Source: Pseudonocardia sp.
Lineage (GTDB): Bacteria; Actinomycetota; Actinomycetes; Mycobacteriales; Pseudonocardiaceae
Assembly (NCBI RefSeq): GCF_029263155.1
Contig: NZ_JAJCYB010000088.1
Location: forward strand, 48,135-112,134
Direction of reading: 5' to 3'
Length of the DNA stretch: 64,000 nt
Shown here: piece by piece, positions 19,639-28,441 of the stretch
Position numbering within the stretch: position 1 is the stretch's first letter
Layout: every line of letters starts with the position of its first letter
Program-made: the position numbers and the translations under genes
The notes under the pieces: model-generated
Databases searched by the model: none
Told to the model about the DNA's origin: nothing
What the model saw: the letters and a program-made list of their open reading frames with translations, nothing else

Positions 19639-21656
19639 CGGGAGCCCAGCTCGCTCCCGTCGGGACCCGACCAGGTCAGGCCGCCGGTCTCGGCGGGGCC
19701 CAGCGGGACGGCGAAACCACCCGTCCCGGAGTCGGGGACCGGTGCGGGCAGCACCGCGAGGGGGTCGCCGTCGGTCTGCGCGAACTCGACCCGGAACACC
19801 CGGTCCCCGGCCACCCCGGCGGTGACCTGCCGGTCCCCGACCAGGGTCAGCGGCACGGTCGCGACCTCGGTGGCCGCGGGCGGTGCCACGCAGTTCTCCG
19901 CGCCGTCGGGCGGGATGCGCAGGCACACCTGCCCGTCACGCGTGGTCGCGGTCACCGTGAACGCACCGCCGCCACCGGAGTAGGCGGCCACGACGGACTC
20001 CTCCGCGGGGGAACCCGCGGTGATCTCCATCGTGCGCACCATCCGGTCGAGCACGGCCACGTCGCGCTCGTGGTCGGTACCGCCGATCCCGACGGCGTTC
20101 GCCACCAGGGTGCCCGGCCCGTCGTCGACGCCCTCGCTGAGGTCGATCAGGTAGCTCGTGGTCGGCGTGCCCTGCGGGTAGAGCCCCTCACCGGTGGCGA
20201 CGCGCTCGATGCGCACGGCCTGCCGGCCGTCGACGACGGTGACCGCGCGGTCCTGCTCGGTGGCCGGGTCGGGGGAGGCGAGGCGGAAGTACGGCGTCGA
20301 CTCCGCCGACACCGCGATGGGCGCGGCGCGGGCGTCGGTCTCGGGCTGCGGGTCGATGGGCTGCGGGGCGAACCGCGTGCACGGCGCCACCGCGTCGCCG
20401 GGGTTGGTCGACCAGCCCTGTGGATAGGAGACCGCGGTCGCCGGGCCGTCGCAGCGCTGGGTGAGGGCCACCGGCCGATCGGGTGCGGGCTGCCCGGTCA
20501 GGACGTCGACGACGATGCGCTGGGGGTCGTCGAGCCGCCCGACCGCGAACGGCCGCGTTCCGGTGAGCCCGGCGTAGAAGGCGTAGCGGCCCTCGTAGAG
20601 GGTGTCCTCGACGAGCTCGGTGAGCACCTGGGCGCCCTCGATGCGCTGGCGTTGCGGCCCGTCCCACGGCGCGGTGTCGGGCGGCGCGTCGCCCGGCAGG
20701 GCCACGTTGGTCAGGGTGATGCCCAGCGTCGCCGCGCCGGGGACCTCGATCGGGGCGCCCGAGCCCTGCGCCCGCGGGCGGTCGGTGTAGCCGATCTCCC
20801 AGCCGGCGCGCCCGCCGCCCGCGGTCTCGAGGACGATGCGGTCGAACCCGTCGTGGGCGCCCAGGCGCACGTCGGTGAGGGTCACCGGCGCGGCGGTGCC
20901 GTCGGCCGCGACGTCGTCGGTGCCGGCCTCGCCGATCGGCCGCAGGCGCCCGTCGCCGTCGCCGTTCTGCCCGTCGCCGTTCTGGCCGTTCCCGCTCTCG
21001 TGCAGCACGTCGACGACCAGGCGGGGCGGGCCCCGGAAGACCTGCACCGCGTAGGGCAGCCGGTCGGTGACGCCCGCGGTCCAGGTGAGCTGCGACTCGA
21101 CGTCGCCGGTCCGCACGACCTCGGTGACCGCCTCGGCCCGGGGCGGCGCCAGGCGGTCGGGCCCGGAGTAGGTGGTGCGGGGTTCGTCACCGGACAGGTC
21201 GACGGTGCTCGCCGGGGTGGTGCGGATCTGCAGGAACGCCTGCCCCTCGATCGGCACCACGGCACCGGAACCGGCCTCGCGGACCGGGGGCTCGGTGTAG
21301 CTCACGCGGTAGCCGGGGACGGTGTCGGCGAACTCGAGCACGATGCGGTCGAACCCGTCCTGGCCCGCCGCCCGCACGTCGGTGAGCTGGGCGGGGCCGC
21401 CCGCCGGGTCGGGGTAGCCCCCGCCCTGCACCGGGCCGGGGTCGGCGTCGCCCACCGGGGCGGTCCCGCCGGCGCCGAGGCCGGCCGGATCGGGCGGGAC
21501 GGTGCTCACCTCGGCCGAGGCGCACCCGGCCGCGGCCACCATCAGGGTGAGGGCGGCGGCGAGGGTGCGGCGGGACCGTCGGCGACCGGTCGCCGGGGTG
21601 GGGTGCCGCCCGGCGGGCGCCGGGGCCGGGGTGGGTGAGGGGTGGATCGCGACCAT
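19635..21656 (-). CDS. Lipoprotein with two AMIN-like domains
   Basis: 673 residues. A signal peptide with lipobox (ALTLMVAAAGCAS) anchors it outside the membrane. Two AMIN-like repeats follow: GFDRIVLEFADTVPGYRVSY ... GPPRLVVDVL and GFDRIVLETAGGGRAGWEIGY ... DPQRIVVDVL. Both have the LTDVR..A/GxDGFDR opening. The C-terminal third is a beta-rich secreted region. The domain is a cell-envelope adaptor common in actinobacteria; the bound ligand is unknown. Between the repeats is a low-complexity NGQNGDGQNGDGDG linker. First gene of a likely operon running to the LLM gene. Confidence 0.88.
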
Positions 21657-21788
21657 CTCTCCTCGCTCGGTCGTCGGTCACGGCAGCCGGGTCCCGCGAC
21701 CCGGGGCGCCTCCAGGGCCCCTACCCCCGGCGATGCCGCCCTATCCACGTCCACGGCCGGTCGTCAGGTGGCCGTCAGGTGCGCCGGC

Positions 21789-22532
21789 CTAGTCGAGGGG
21801 GTCGACGTACCGCCCCAGGTCCTCCGGGGTCAGCGGGGTGCCGATCGGGAAGTCGAGGCTGACGCTGACCAGGATCCCGTCGACCGAGACCCACCCGTTC
21901 CCGTTGCCCAGCGACAGCGCGCCCGCCGGGAAGTCGGCGGACCGCGCGACGGTGAACAGCTGGGTGTCGTCGCTGGTGTCGCACGCGGTCGTGGCGATGC
22001 CGCGGCCGGGCTCGGCGCCCTCGCCGGTGCCGTACAGGCAGCCCGGTTCGCCCCCCGTCGTCAGGCCGGGGGTCTTGAGCAGGTAGCGCTCGGCACCGGG
22101 CGCGACCGGCACGAACACGAAACCGGTGGTCGCCTCCACCCCGTCGCGGTCGGTCGTGAGGTAGCCGTCGTCGCCGATGGCGAGCAGGTGGCCCTCCGGT
22201 GTCCGCAGCGCCACCTGCCGGTCCGCGGCGGGTACGTCGGCGTCGGGCGGCGCGGCCGTCGCCGTCGTGCCCGGGCCGCTGGTCGGGCCGGCGGTCGGGC
22301 CGGTCGTCGGGCCGGTGGGCGTCCCGGCGGCCGGCGGGCCGCCCGTCGACAGCGCACCCGTCCCGACCACCACACCGACGACGATCGCGGCCGCGGTCGC
22401 CCCGGCCGCGACGATGCGAGTGCGCTGCCGGCGCGCCCCGCGGCGGCGCAACCGCGCCGCGGGGGGCAGCTGTGCCGACTCCGCGCCCGCGCGGGCCAGC
22501 TCGGCCAGGCGCCCGTCGAGATCCTCACCCAT
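21789..22532 (-). CDS. Membrane-anchored partner of the ECF sigma factor (putative anti-sigma or sensor)
   Basis: 247 residues from ATG 22532, sharing one base with the sigma stop (TGATG). A short cytoplasmic N-terminus (MGEDLDGRLAELARAGAESA) and a basic patch precede one membrane helix (IVAAGATAAAIVVGVVVGTG). A Pro/Gly/Thr linker of GPT repeats follows, then an outside beta-rich domain (VALRTPEGHLLAIGDDGYL ... DDTQLFTVARSADFPAG), which looks like a ligand-binding or trefoil-like module. The layout suits an anti-sigma factor, but no ZAS zinc motif (HxxxCxxC) is seen. Function is inferred from position. Confidence 0.65.
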   Translation of the reverse strand: MGEDLDGRLAELARAGAESAQLPPAARLRRRGARRQRTRIVAAGATAAAIVVGVVVGTGALSTGGPPAAGTPTGPTTGPTAGPTSGPGTTATAAPPDADVPAADRQVALRTPEGHLLAIGDDGYLTTDRDGVEATTGFVFVPVAPGAERYLLKTPGLTTGGEPGCLYGTGEGAEPGRGIATTACDTSDDTQLFTVARSADFPAGALSLGNGNGWVSVDGILVSVSLDFPIGTPLTPEDLGRYVDPLD

Positions 22533-23071
22533 CACGTCCCACCCCGTTCCGCTCCCAGCGTGCCGTGCCCGACCGCGGCGCCCGGTTCCGCGAGCGCGGT
22601 GACCAGGTCCCGGCGGGCCCGGGACAGCCACGACTTGACCGTGCCCTCGGGCACGTCCATCTCCCTGGCGACCTCGGCGACCGGCAGGTCGGCGAGGTGA
22701 TGCAGCACGACCGCCCGCCGTTGGCGCTCCGGTATGCCGCGCAGCGCCGCGGCCAGCGCGACCAGGTCGGCGCGATGCCGCGTCGGGTCGACCGGCGCGG
22801 GCGCCGCCCGGCGGTGCGCGAGCAGCCGGTTGCGCGCCTTGCGCCACGCGCTGATCGCCACCCGCGAGGCGACGGTGCGCACCCACGCCTCGGGCGCGTC
22901 GTGCGCGGACACCAGGGCCCAGCGCTGCCACGCCCGCGTGTACGCCTCGGCGACGGCGTCCTCGGCCGTCGCCCTGTCGCCGGTCAGCACGTAGAGCTGC
23001 CCCAGCACGCGGCCCGACGTCGCCGCGTAGAACGCGTCGAAGCCGGCCTCCCGTCCCTCGCTCCCAGCCAT
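22532..23071 (-). CDS. ECF RNA polymerase sigma factor (SigE-like)
   Basis: 179 residues with region 2 (FYAATSGRVLGQLYVLTGD, AEDAVAEAYTRAWQRW) and region 4 (LVALAAALRGIPERQRRAVV, LADLPVAEVAREMDVPEGTVKSWLSRAR). It has no additional C-terminal domain. It directs transcription of a stress or envelope regulon; the membrane protein downstream is presumably its control partner. About 170 bases upstream to 23242 contain its promoter region and a repeated GATCACCG, and no gene. Confidence 0.92.
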   Translation of the reverse strand: MAGSEGREAGFDAFYAATSGRVLGQLYVLTGDRATAEDAVAEAYTRAWQRWALVSAHDAPEAWVRTVASRVAISAWRKARNRLLAHRRAAPAPVDPTRHRADLVALAAALRGIPERQRRAVVLHHLADLPVAEVAREMDVPEGTVKSWLSRARRDLVTALAEPGAAVGHGTLGAERGGT

Positions 23072-23241
23072 TCCACGGCCCCTTCCCCGGACGTGTCGCC
23101 CGGCGCCGCCGGACGTCCACCACCCTCACGCCTGCACCCGCGGCCGGGTTGCACCCGGACGGAGGGTTTCGGGGCGGGTGCCGATCACCGTCGGCGATCA
23201 CCGCATGTCGGGTCCGGGGCCACCGGCCGGGGACCGCTCGG

Positions 23242-24147
23242 TCAGTGGTCCAGGCTCGGCGGGTCGACGGGGCCCCACTGGTTCACCGTGGCGAGGTCGA
23301 CCTCCCACGTCCGCGGGCCCATCGGGTGCTCCTCGTGCCACGGCCGGGGCTCCCAGTGGCCCGTCCGCTCGTCGTGCACGACGTCGATCTGGGTGAACAG
23401 CTCGACGACGTTGCCGTCGGGGTCGCGGTGGTAGGTGAACAGGTTGTGGCCCGGGCCGTGCCTCCCGGGGCCCCAGTGCAGGCGGCGGCCGTGCCGGGCG
23501 AGGTGGTCGAGCATCGCGATGAGGTGGTTCGGGTCGCGCATCTCGTAGGCGACGTGGTGCATGCCCTGGTACTTGCTGCTGGCCATGAAGTTGGCGGCGT
23601 GGTGGTCGGCGTTGCAGCGCAGGAACACGAAGAAGTCGCCGACGGTGTCGGACCAGCGGAACCCGAGCAGGTCCTGGTAGAAGGCCTGCATGGGGGCCAG
23701 CTCGGGTGCGTAGGCGGCCACGTGGCCGAGCTTGGTGGGCCGCAGCGGGGTGTACCCGCCCACCCAGGACGGGTCCTGGCTCGTGATCAGGTGCAGCGGC
23801 ACGCCCGTGCCGGGCTCGTCGAGCACCAGCACGTCGGGGGTGCCGGGGCCGATGTCGCTGCGCCGGCTGGTCTCGTAGCCCGCCTCCGTGAGCCGGCGCG
23901 CGGCGTCGTCGAGGTCCTCCCACAGCTCGTAGCCGACGGTCGTGCGGGCCCGGCCGCTCTCACCCTTGGTGAGCACCACGCAGTGGTGGTCGGTGCCGGT
24001 GGTGAGGTACGCACCCTGCGTCGAGGACTCGACGACCTGGAAGTCCAGGACCGTCGTGTAGTACTCGACCATGCGCGCGACGTCGGGTGTCTCGAACCCG
24101 ACGTAGCCGAGCTTGGAGACGCGGACGGCGGACTGCGGAGCGGTCAT
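23242..24147 (-). CDS. Extradiol-type dioxygenase (VOC family)
   Basis: 301 residues. Two VOC modules, as in type I extradiol ring-cleavage dioxygenases: first SKLGYVGFETPDVARMVEYY, second TKLGHVAAYAPELAPMQAFY, with GMHHVAYEMRDPNHL and GPGHNLFTYHRDPDGNVVELF. The His of LGHVAAY, the His of MHHVAY and the Glu of NVVELF are the expected Fe(II)/Mn(II) ligands. This points to cleavage of a catechol-like ring between a hydroxylated and a neighbouring carbon. Its ATG overlaps the FAH gene stop (ATGA), so the cleavage product is probably handled by that hydrolase. Exact substrate unknown. Confidence 0.88.
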   Translation of the reverse strand: MTAPQSAVRVSKLGYVGFETPDVARMVEYYTTVLDFQVVESSTQGAYLTTGTDHHCVVLTKGESGRARTTVGYELWEDLDDAARRLTEAGYETSRRSDIGPGTPDVLVLDEPGTGVPLHLITSQDPSWVGGYTPLRPTKLGHVAAYAPELAPMQAFYQDLLGFRWSDTVGDFFVFLRCNADHHAANFMASSKYQGMHHVAYEMRDPNHLIAMLDHLARHGRRLHWGPGRHGPGHNLFTYHRDPDGNVVELFTQIDVVHDERTGHWEPRPWHEEHPMGPRTWEVDLATVNQWGPVDPPSLDH

Positions 24148-25076
24148 CGCGGGGACCTTTCGGGTGAGCCGTGGGCGACGACCGGGTTGCGCAGCCGGCC
24201 GATGCCGTCGATCTCGGCGACGACCTCGTCGCCGGGAGCCAGGAAGTCGCGGCGTGGGAACCCGACGCCCGCGGGGGTGCCGGTGGCGATCACGTCGCCG
24301 GGCTCGAGGGTGACGGTGGCGCTGGCCGTGGCGACGAGCTGCCAGATCCCGGTGACCATGTCGGCGGTGGTCGAGTCCTGCTTCACCACGCCGTTGACCG
24401 AGAGCCGCAGCGCGAGCCGCTGCGGGTCGTCCACCTGCCAGTCCGGGACGATGCCCGGGCCCATCGGGCAGGACGCGTCGCCTGCCTTGGCCCGCATCCA
24501 GTCGTGCGCGAAGGGCGGGGCGAGGGGATCGGTGCGGGCCAGCCGGTCGCGCGCCGACACGTCGTTGACCACGGTCCAGCCGGCCACGAACTCCCGGGCC
24601 CGCCCGACGGGGACGTCGGTGGCCCGGCGCCCGATCACGACGGCCAGCTCGACCTCCCAGTCGATCATCCGGCCGACCCGGTCGGGCAGCACGATCTCCT
24701 CGTCCGGGCCGATCACCGAGGTCGTGGGGGGCTTGAAGAAGAAGTAGGGGTCCAGCGGCCCGGCCGGGGGGTCGACGCCCATCTCGGCGAGGTGCGCGTG
24801 GTAGTTGGCTCCGGCGCAGAGCACCTTGCGCGGGTAGCGCAGCGGGGCGAGCAGCGTGGCGCCGTCGACGGGGGCGAGCTCGTCGGGGTCGAGCAGCCGC
24901 AGCGCGGGGGAGTGGTTGTCCCAGGCGTCGAGCACGTCGAGCATCGTCAGCCCGGCCAGCCGCTCGGGCCCGCGCCGCACCGTGCCGCCGGCCAGGATGC
25001 CGACCTCGCTCGTGGCCGGGTCGCCCTGGTGGAAGGTCACCAGTGCCCACGCCGGGTCGCGCAGCCGATCGGTCAT
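24144..25076 (-). CDS. Fumarylacetoacetate hydrolase family protein
   Basis: 310 residues from ATG 25076, which follows GGGAGGAGG. The FAH fold is evident: KVLCAGANYHAHLAEMG, PYFFFKPPTTSVIGPDEEI, IDWEVELAVVIGR (metal ligands E, E and D in the EVE/NDVSARD segments), VVNDVSARDRL, and LEPGDVIATGTPAGVGF. Such enzymes hydrolyse or decarboxylate ring-fission products in aromatic breakdown. It is coupled to the downstream extradiol dioxygenase and is 63 bases after the GntR gene. Confidence 0.9.
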   Translation of the reverse strand: MTDRLRDPAWALVTFHQGDPATSEVGILAGGTVRRGPERLAGLTMLDVLDAWDNHSPALRLLDPDELAPVDGATLLAPLRYPRKVLCAGANYHAHLAEMGVDPPAGPLDPYFFFKPPTTSVIGPDEEIVLPDRVGRMIDWEVELAVVIGRRATDVPVGRAREFVAGWTVVNDVSARDRLARTDPLAPPFAHDWMRAKAGDASCPMGPGIVPDWQVDDPQRLALRLSVNGVVKQDSTTADMVTGIWQLVATASATVTLEPGDVIATGTPAGVGFPRRDFLAPGDEVVAEIDGIGRLRNPVVAHGSPERSPR

Positions 25077-25091
25077 CGTCGCCTCCTCCCG

Positions 25092-25106
25092 CATAGTGCA
25101 CACACT
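25092..25106 (-). promoter_or_regulatory. Candidate GntR operator before the FAH gene
   Basis: Minus strand AGTGTGTGCACTATG, with the symmetric core GTGCAC. It matches the site before the GntR gene at 13 of 15 positions. It is 16 bases from the FAH start, in the GntR-FAH gap. Confidence 0.55.
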
Positions 25107-25139
25107 TCGGCCCGGGCTGTCAACCGGCGGGGCGGGGTG

Positions 25140-25889
25140 TCAGCGGGGCAGGCAACCGTGCAGCAGCAGGTCCAGCGCCGCGTCGACGCACGGCGTGCCA
25201 CGCCCCGGCGCGTGGTCGTCCGCGACCCGGCGGGCGGTGCCGGACAGATGGTGCGCCATCTCCACGGCGGCCCCGTGCGCGTCGCCGTCGCGCACGGCGT
25301 CGAAGATCGCCTGGTGCTCACGCTGGCGGGCCTCGAAGTCGTGGCGCTGCGTGTTCTGGTCGATGCGCACGTAGCGCTCGCTCTGCTCGGCGTAGGAGCT
25401 GATCGTGCGCAGTACGGGGGCGCCGCAGCGGCTCACCAGCAGCCGGTGGAAGCGGCGGTGCGCGACGGCCCAGCTGGACAGGTCGCCGGCACGGTAGGTG
25501 CGCTCCATCTCACGGAACGCCGCGGTGGTGCTGCGGATCTCCTCGCGGGTCAGGCGGCCGGCGGTGAGCCGGGCGCCGAGCGCCTCGAGGGTGACGCGGG
25601 CGGCGTAGAGCGAGTCGAGCTCGTCGGCGTCGAGGCCCAGCACCACGCTGCGCTGGTTGGGCTCGGCCGAGACGAGCCCCTCCTCCTGCAGCATGCGGAA
25701 GGCCTCGCGCAGCGGCGTGCGCGAGACCGCCAGCACGCGGGCGAGCTCGGCCTGCTTGAGCTGGGTGCCCGGCGGCACGGCGCCGCTGATGATGAGGTCG
25801 CGCAGGTAGGCGTGCACGCTGACGCTGGTCTGGCGGGGATCGGAGATCCGCAGACCCTCGCGGCCCGTCAGCAGATCGGCGATCGACAT
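25140..25889 (-). CDS. GntR-family regulator, FadR (FCD) subfamily
   Basis: 249 residues. Winged helix at ~30-95: VHAYLRDLIISGAVPPGTQL, QAELARVLAVSRTPLREAFR, EGLVSAEPNQR. The FCD effector domain fills the rest: ARVTLEALGARLTAGRL, AHRRFHRLLVSRCG, HQAIFDAVRDGDAHGAAVEM; the His and Asp side chains that bind a metal in this domain are present. These repressors respond to organic acids from catabolism. Related sites lie before itself, before the FAH gene and, more weakly, before the SDR at 1.4 kb and the OYE gene at 29.6 kb. Confidence 0.9.
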   Translation of the reverse strand: MSIADLLTGREGLRISDPRQTSVSVHAYLRDLIISGAVPPGTQLKQAELARVLAVSRTPLREAFRMLQEEGLVSAEPNQRSVVLGLDADELDSLYAARVTLEALGARLTAGRLTREEIRSTTAAFREMERTYRAGDLSSWAVAHRRFHRLLVSRCGAPVLRTISSYAEQSERYVRIDQNTQRHDFEARQREHQAIFDAVRDGDAHGAAVEMAHHLSGTARRVADDHAPGRGTPCVDAALDLLLHGCLPR

Positions 25890-25895
25890 CGCACG

Positions 25896-25910
25896 AGTGT
25901 ATGCACGATG
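25896..25910 (+). promoter_or_regulatory. Candidate GntR operator at its own start
   Basis: AGTGTATGCACGATG lies 7-21 bases upstream of the GntR ATG at 25889 and matches the site at 25092-25106 at 13 of 15 positions. Autoregulation is the simplest reading. Confidence 0.55.
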
Positions 25911-25937
25911 GGTGGCGCGACACCACAGAACCCCTCG

Positions 25938-26624
25938 CTACGCACCCGGCTGTGTGCAGTTCCCGCAGGTGCCGGGGGCACCCGCGAGGCGGTCCCACAG
26001 CCGCTCCAGCAGTGGCGGCCCGGCCCGGCGCCAGGCCCCGACCTCGCCGTCGTCCAGGGGACGGGGGTCGTGGCCCGCGGTGGCCAGCCGCACCCGGCAG
26101 GCCGCGTCCAGCAGCCACATCCTGGCCACCGCGATCCCGGCGCTCGGGCCGGTCGTGAGGGCGCCGTTGCCGCGCAGCAGCAGCGCGTCCGACCCGCCGA
26201 GCGCCTCCGCCGCCGCCGCGGCGAGCCCGGCCGTCCGCAGCAGCCGGGCCGGCTCGTGCACGGGTACCCGGGTGCCCAGCCAGCAGGCCTGCCCGTGCAG
26301 CGGCACCAGCTCGGTGCTGATCGCCGCCGCGGCGAACGCGGCCTCCGGCTGCGCCCTGGCCACGGCGGCCACGTCGGGCCGGGCGCGGTAGACCGCCAGG
26401 TGCGCCCAGGTCTCCGGCGCGGCGTCGGCGGGCAGCGCGTCCGCGTCCAGGGCGATGGTGAGCACCGCGTCGGCGGTGACGCCGTCGAGCGCGGTGGCCG
26501 GGGTGACCAGCACGTCGTCGCCGACCCGCGCCGACACGTGCCCGAACGCGGTGACGAGCCCGAGGCGGGCGAGCACGCGCGCCGCGTGCGCGACCTCGCC
26601 CCGCACGTCCGGGGGTGCGGTCAC
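25938..26624 (-). CDS. Class II aldolase/adducin family protein
   Basis: 228 residues from GTG 26624 (GTGA overlap with the NTF2-like gene). The zinc-dependent class II aldolase fold is seen in VLARLGLVTAFGHVSARVGD, LVTPATALDGVTADAVL, ETWAHLAVYRARPDVAAVARAQ and LLLRGNGALTTGPSAGIA. The usual HHH zinc set is only partly present: the pair expected in the HxH loop reads WAHLAVY, with AVARAQ where THTH/AHSH is common, so catalytic ability is uncertain. Aldolases of this kind often make pyruvate or an aldehyde at the end of ring-cleavage pathways. The C-terminus carries CGNC. Confidence 0.8.
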   Translation of the reverse strand: MTAPPDVRGEVAHAARVLARLGLVTAFGHVSARVGDDVLVTPATALDGVTADAVLTIALDADALPADAAPETWAHLAVYRARPDVAAVARAQPEAAFAAAAISTELVPLHGQACWLGTRVPVHEPARLLRTAGLAAAAAEALGGSDALLLRGNGALTTGPSAGIAVARMWLLDAACRVRLATAGHDPRPLDDGEVGAWRRAGPPLLERLWDRLAGAPGTCGNCTQPGA

Positions 26625-27028
26625 GGCGCGGCCGCGGCCCCCTGCGGCTCCGACTCGCTCGCGATCGCCGCGAACAGCGGGGCCAGGTCGATGTGCACGC
26701 GCAGCGACGTCACCTCGCCCTCGGCGTTGCGGTCGAGGATCGACACGCACCGCAGCGGGACCGCCGCGCCCCCGTGGGTGGTGTAGTGCGTGGTCACCTC
26801 CAGGATCGCGGTGGCCCCGTCGTTGACGTCCCAGCGGTTGTGCACCTCGTGGCGCAGCCCGCCGATCATGCTCCAGAAGCCGCCGATCGCCTCCCCGATC
26901 GCGGCCCTCCCGACCGCGGGCGGGTTGTTGGCGAACACCACGACGGCGTCCTCGGAGTGGTGCGCGACGTAGGGCTCCAGCCGCATCCCGTCGACGTCGG
27001 CGTAGTAGTCGGTGATCCAGTCGGACAT
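26621..27028 (-). CDS. NTF2-like / SnoaL-like protein
   Basis: 135 residues with the cone-shaped alpha+beta fold pattern: MSDWITDYYADVDGMRLEPY, HHSEDAVVVFANNPPAVGR, IGEAIGGFWSMIGGL, ILEVTTHYTTHGGAAVPLR. Family members are hydrolases, cyclases or isomerases on small cyclic substrates. It is embedded in the catabolic operon and overlaps the class II aldolase gene start. Confidence 0.8.
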   Translation of the reverse strand: MSDWITDYYADVDGMRLEPYVAHHSEDAVVVFANNPPAVGRAAIGEAIGGFWSMIGGLRHEVHNRWDVNDGATAILEVTTHYTTHGGAAVPLRCVSILDRNAEGEVTSLRVHIDLAPLFAAIASESEPQGAAAAP

Positions 27029-27074
27029 CGTCGTCTCCAGTCGGGTTTCCCGCGGGGTGTTCGGACAGTGGTGC

Positions 27075-27536
27075 TCAGACCGTGGCGCCGCGGGCGATCC
27101 GGCGTACGGCGTCGAGCGTGGCAGCGACCGCGGCGCGGTAGCTGTCGGTCATCTGCTCGGCGTGGGCGCGCTCGCCCGCCGAGCCGCCCGGCTCGCCCGT
27201 CACGGTCAGCGCGAAGCTGAACCGCAGCACGAGGTCGGGCTCCTCGCCCTCGATCTCGTTCGCGATCGTGCCCAGCACCGGGCCCGCGGTGCGGGTGAAC
27301 ACCACCCGGTGCGGGTGCTCCAGGGTGATCCGCTCGGAGAACGCCTGGCCCCGGAACACGATGTCGCGGTCGAACACGGTGTCGGACTGCCGCGCGGTGA
27401 CCGTGCACTCGGTCATCGACGGGACGAACGGCAGGGCGTTGTTCGCCTTGCGCACCAGTCCGTCCCACAGCGCCTCGCGGGTCACGGGCGGCTCGCCGGG
27501 CGCGTTGACCGGCAGCGCGTGCGTCACGAAGATCAC
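27075..27536 (-). CDS. SRPBCC-family protein (AtaL/DUF1857-like)
   Basis: 153 residues from GTG 27536 (overlap with the upstream VOC stop). It begins MIFVTHALPVNAPGEPPVTR, and LWDGLVRKANNALPFVPSMTEC plus FRGQAFSERITLEHPHRVVF fit the AtaL-like branch of the Bet v 1 hydrophobic-pocket fold. Related proteins bind or process small aromatic ligands. Its role here is inferred only from its position in the operon. Confidence 0.75.
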   Translation of the reverse strand: MIFVTHALPVNAPGEPPVTREALWDGLVRKANNALPFVPSMTECTVTARQSDTVFDRDIVFRGQAFSERITLEHPHRVVFTRTAGPVLGTIANEIEGEEPDLVLRFSFALTVTGEPGGSAGERAHAEQMTDSYRAAVAATLDAVRRIARGATV

Positions 27537-28441
27537 GGGCGGATCGCCTCCTGGGGCCGGAGCTGGGATGGGGTGAGCTGGGGCTGGGTGATGGGCCGCC
27601 GGGTCGGCCCGAGCCACATGTCGATGGAGCCGACCTCGGCGGGATCGAAGAACCGCGGCGTCCACGCCGCCTCGTCGGTGATCCGGCGGACGCCGTAGGA
27701 GTACTCGTAGGTCAGGCCCTCCGGGCCCAGGAAGTAGAGGAACACCGCGCCGGACTGCGGGTGCCGGCCCGGGCCCATCTCGATCTCGACGCCCCGCTCG
27801 CGCAGGGCGTGCCAGTTGCGGAACACGTCGTCGAGCTCGGCGACCTGGAAGTTGACGTGGCACAGCCCGGGGCCGTCGCCCTGGAACACCGCGAGCTTGT
27901 GGTGCACCTCGTCGATGCGCATGAGGCAGGCGGCGTCGCCGATCCAGTCCGACACCCGCGCGTTGAACGCGCCGGACCAGAACCGGTACGCCTCGGCGAC
28001 GTCGGGGGCGTCGAGGCAGAGGTGGCCGAACTCGGTGATGCCCGAGCCGCGGCCGGGCTCGACGGGCCGGGCGAGCGACTGCTGCCCCACGACCAGCTCG
28101 ATCCGGTTGCCGAAGGGGTCGTCGAAGCCGACGAAGCGCCCGACGCGCCGCGAGCGGGCCTGCGCGGCGTCCCCGCGGTGCACGGTGAACCCGCGCGTCT
28201 CCAGCTCGGTCTCGGCCAGTGCGAGGGCGTCGTCGTCGCGCACGGTGAACGCCGAGGCGAGCACGCCCGAGGCGCCCTCGACGAAGGCCAGGCAGTGGTG
28301 GCGGCCGTCGGCCCGCACGTGGGCGACGCCGTCCTCGGTGCCGACGTGCTGCAGCCCGACCACGTCGACGGCGAACCGCACGGCGCCGTCGAGGTCGGCG
28401 GCTCCCGAGCGCACGTAGGCGATGTCGGTCAGCTCGATCAC
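27533..28441 (-). CDS. Second extradiol-type dioxygenase (VOC family)
   Basis: 302 residues from GTG 28441, overlapping the reductase stop (GTGA). Two VOC modules: IELTDIAYVRSGAADLDGAV and ITEFGHLCLDAPDVAEAYRF. The His of FGHLCL, the His of LCHVNFQV and the Glu of LTYEYSYGV are the candidate metal ligands. It differs from the VOC enzyme at 23.2 kb in sequence, so the cluster has two distinct ring-cleaving candidates, or one dioxygenase and one VOC isomerase. Confidence 0.83.
   Translation of the reverse strand: MIELTDIAYVRSGAADLDGAVRFAVDVVGLQHVGTEDGVAHVRADGRHHCLAFVEGASGVLASAFTVRDDDALALAETELETRGFTVHRGDAAQARSRRVGRFVGFDDPFGNRIELVVGQQSLARPVEPGRGSGITEFGHLCLDAPDVAEAYRFWSGAFNARVSDWIGDAACLMRIDEVHHKLAVFQGDGPGLCHVNFQVAELDDVFRNWHALRERGVEIEMGPGRHPQSGAVFLYFLGPEGLTYEYSYGVRRITDEAAWTPRFFDPAEVGSIDMWLGPTRRPITQPQLTPSQLRPQEAIRP

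Noticed and set aside
22260..22330. Tandem GGTCGGGCC-type repeats
   Set aside because: They encode the GPT-rich linker of the membrane protein next to the sigma factor; no sign of a regulatory or CRISPR repeat.
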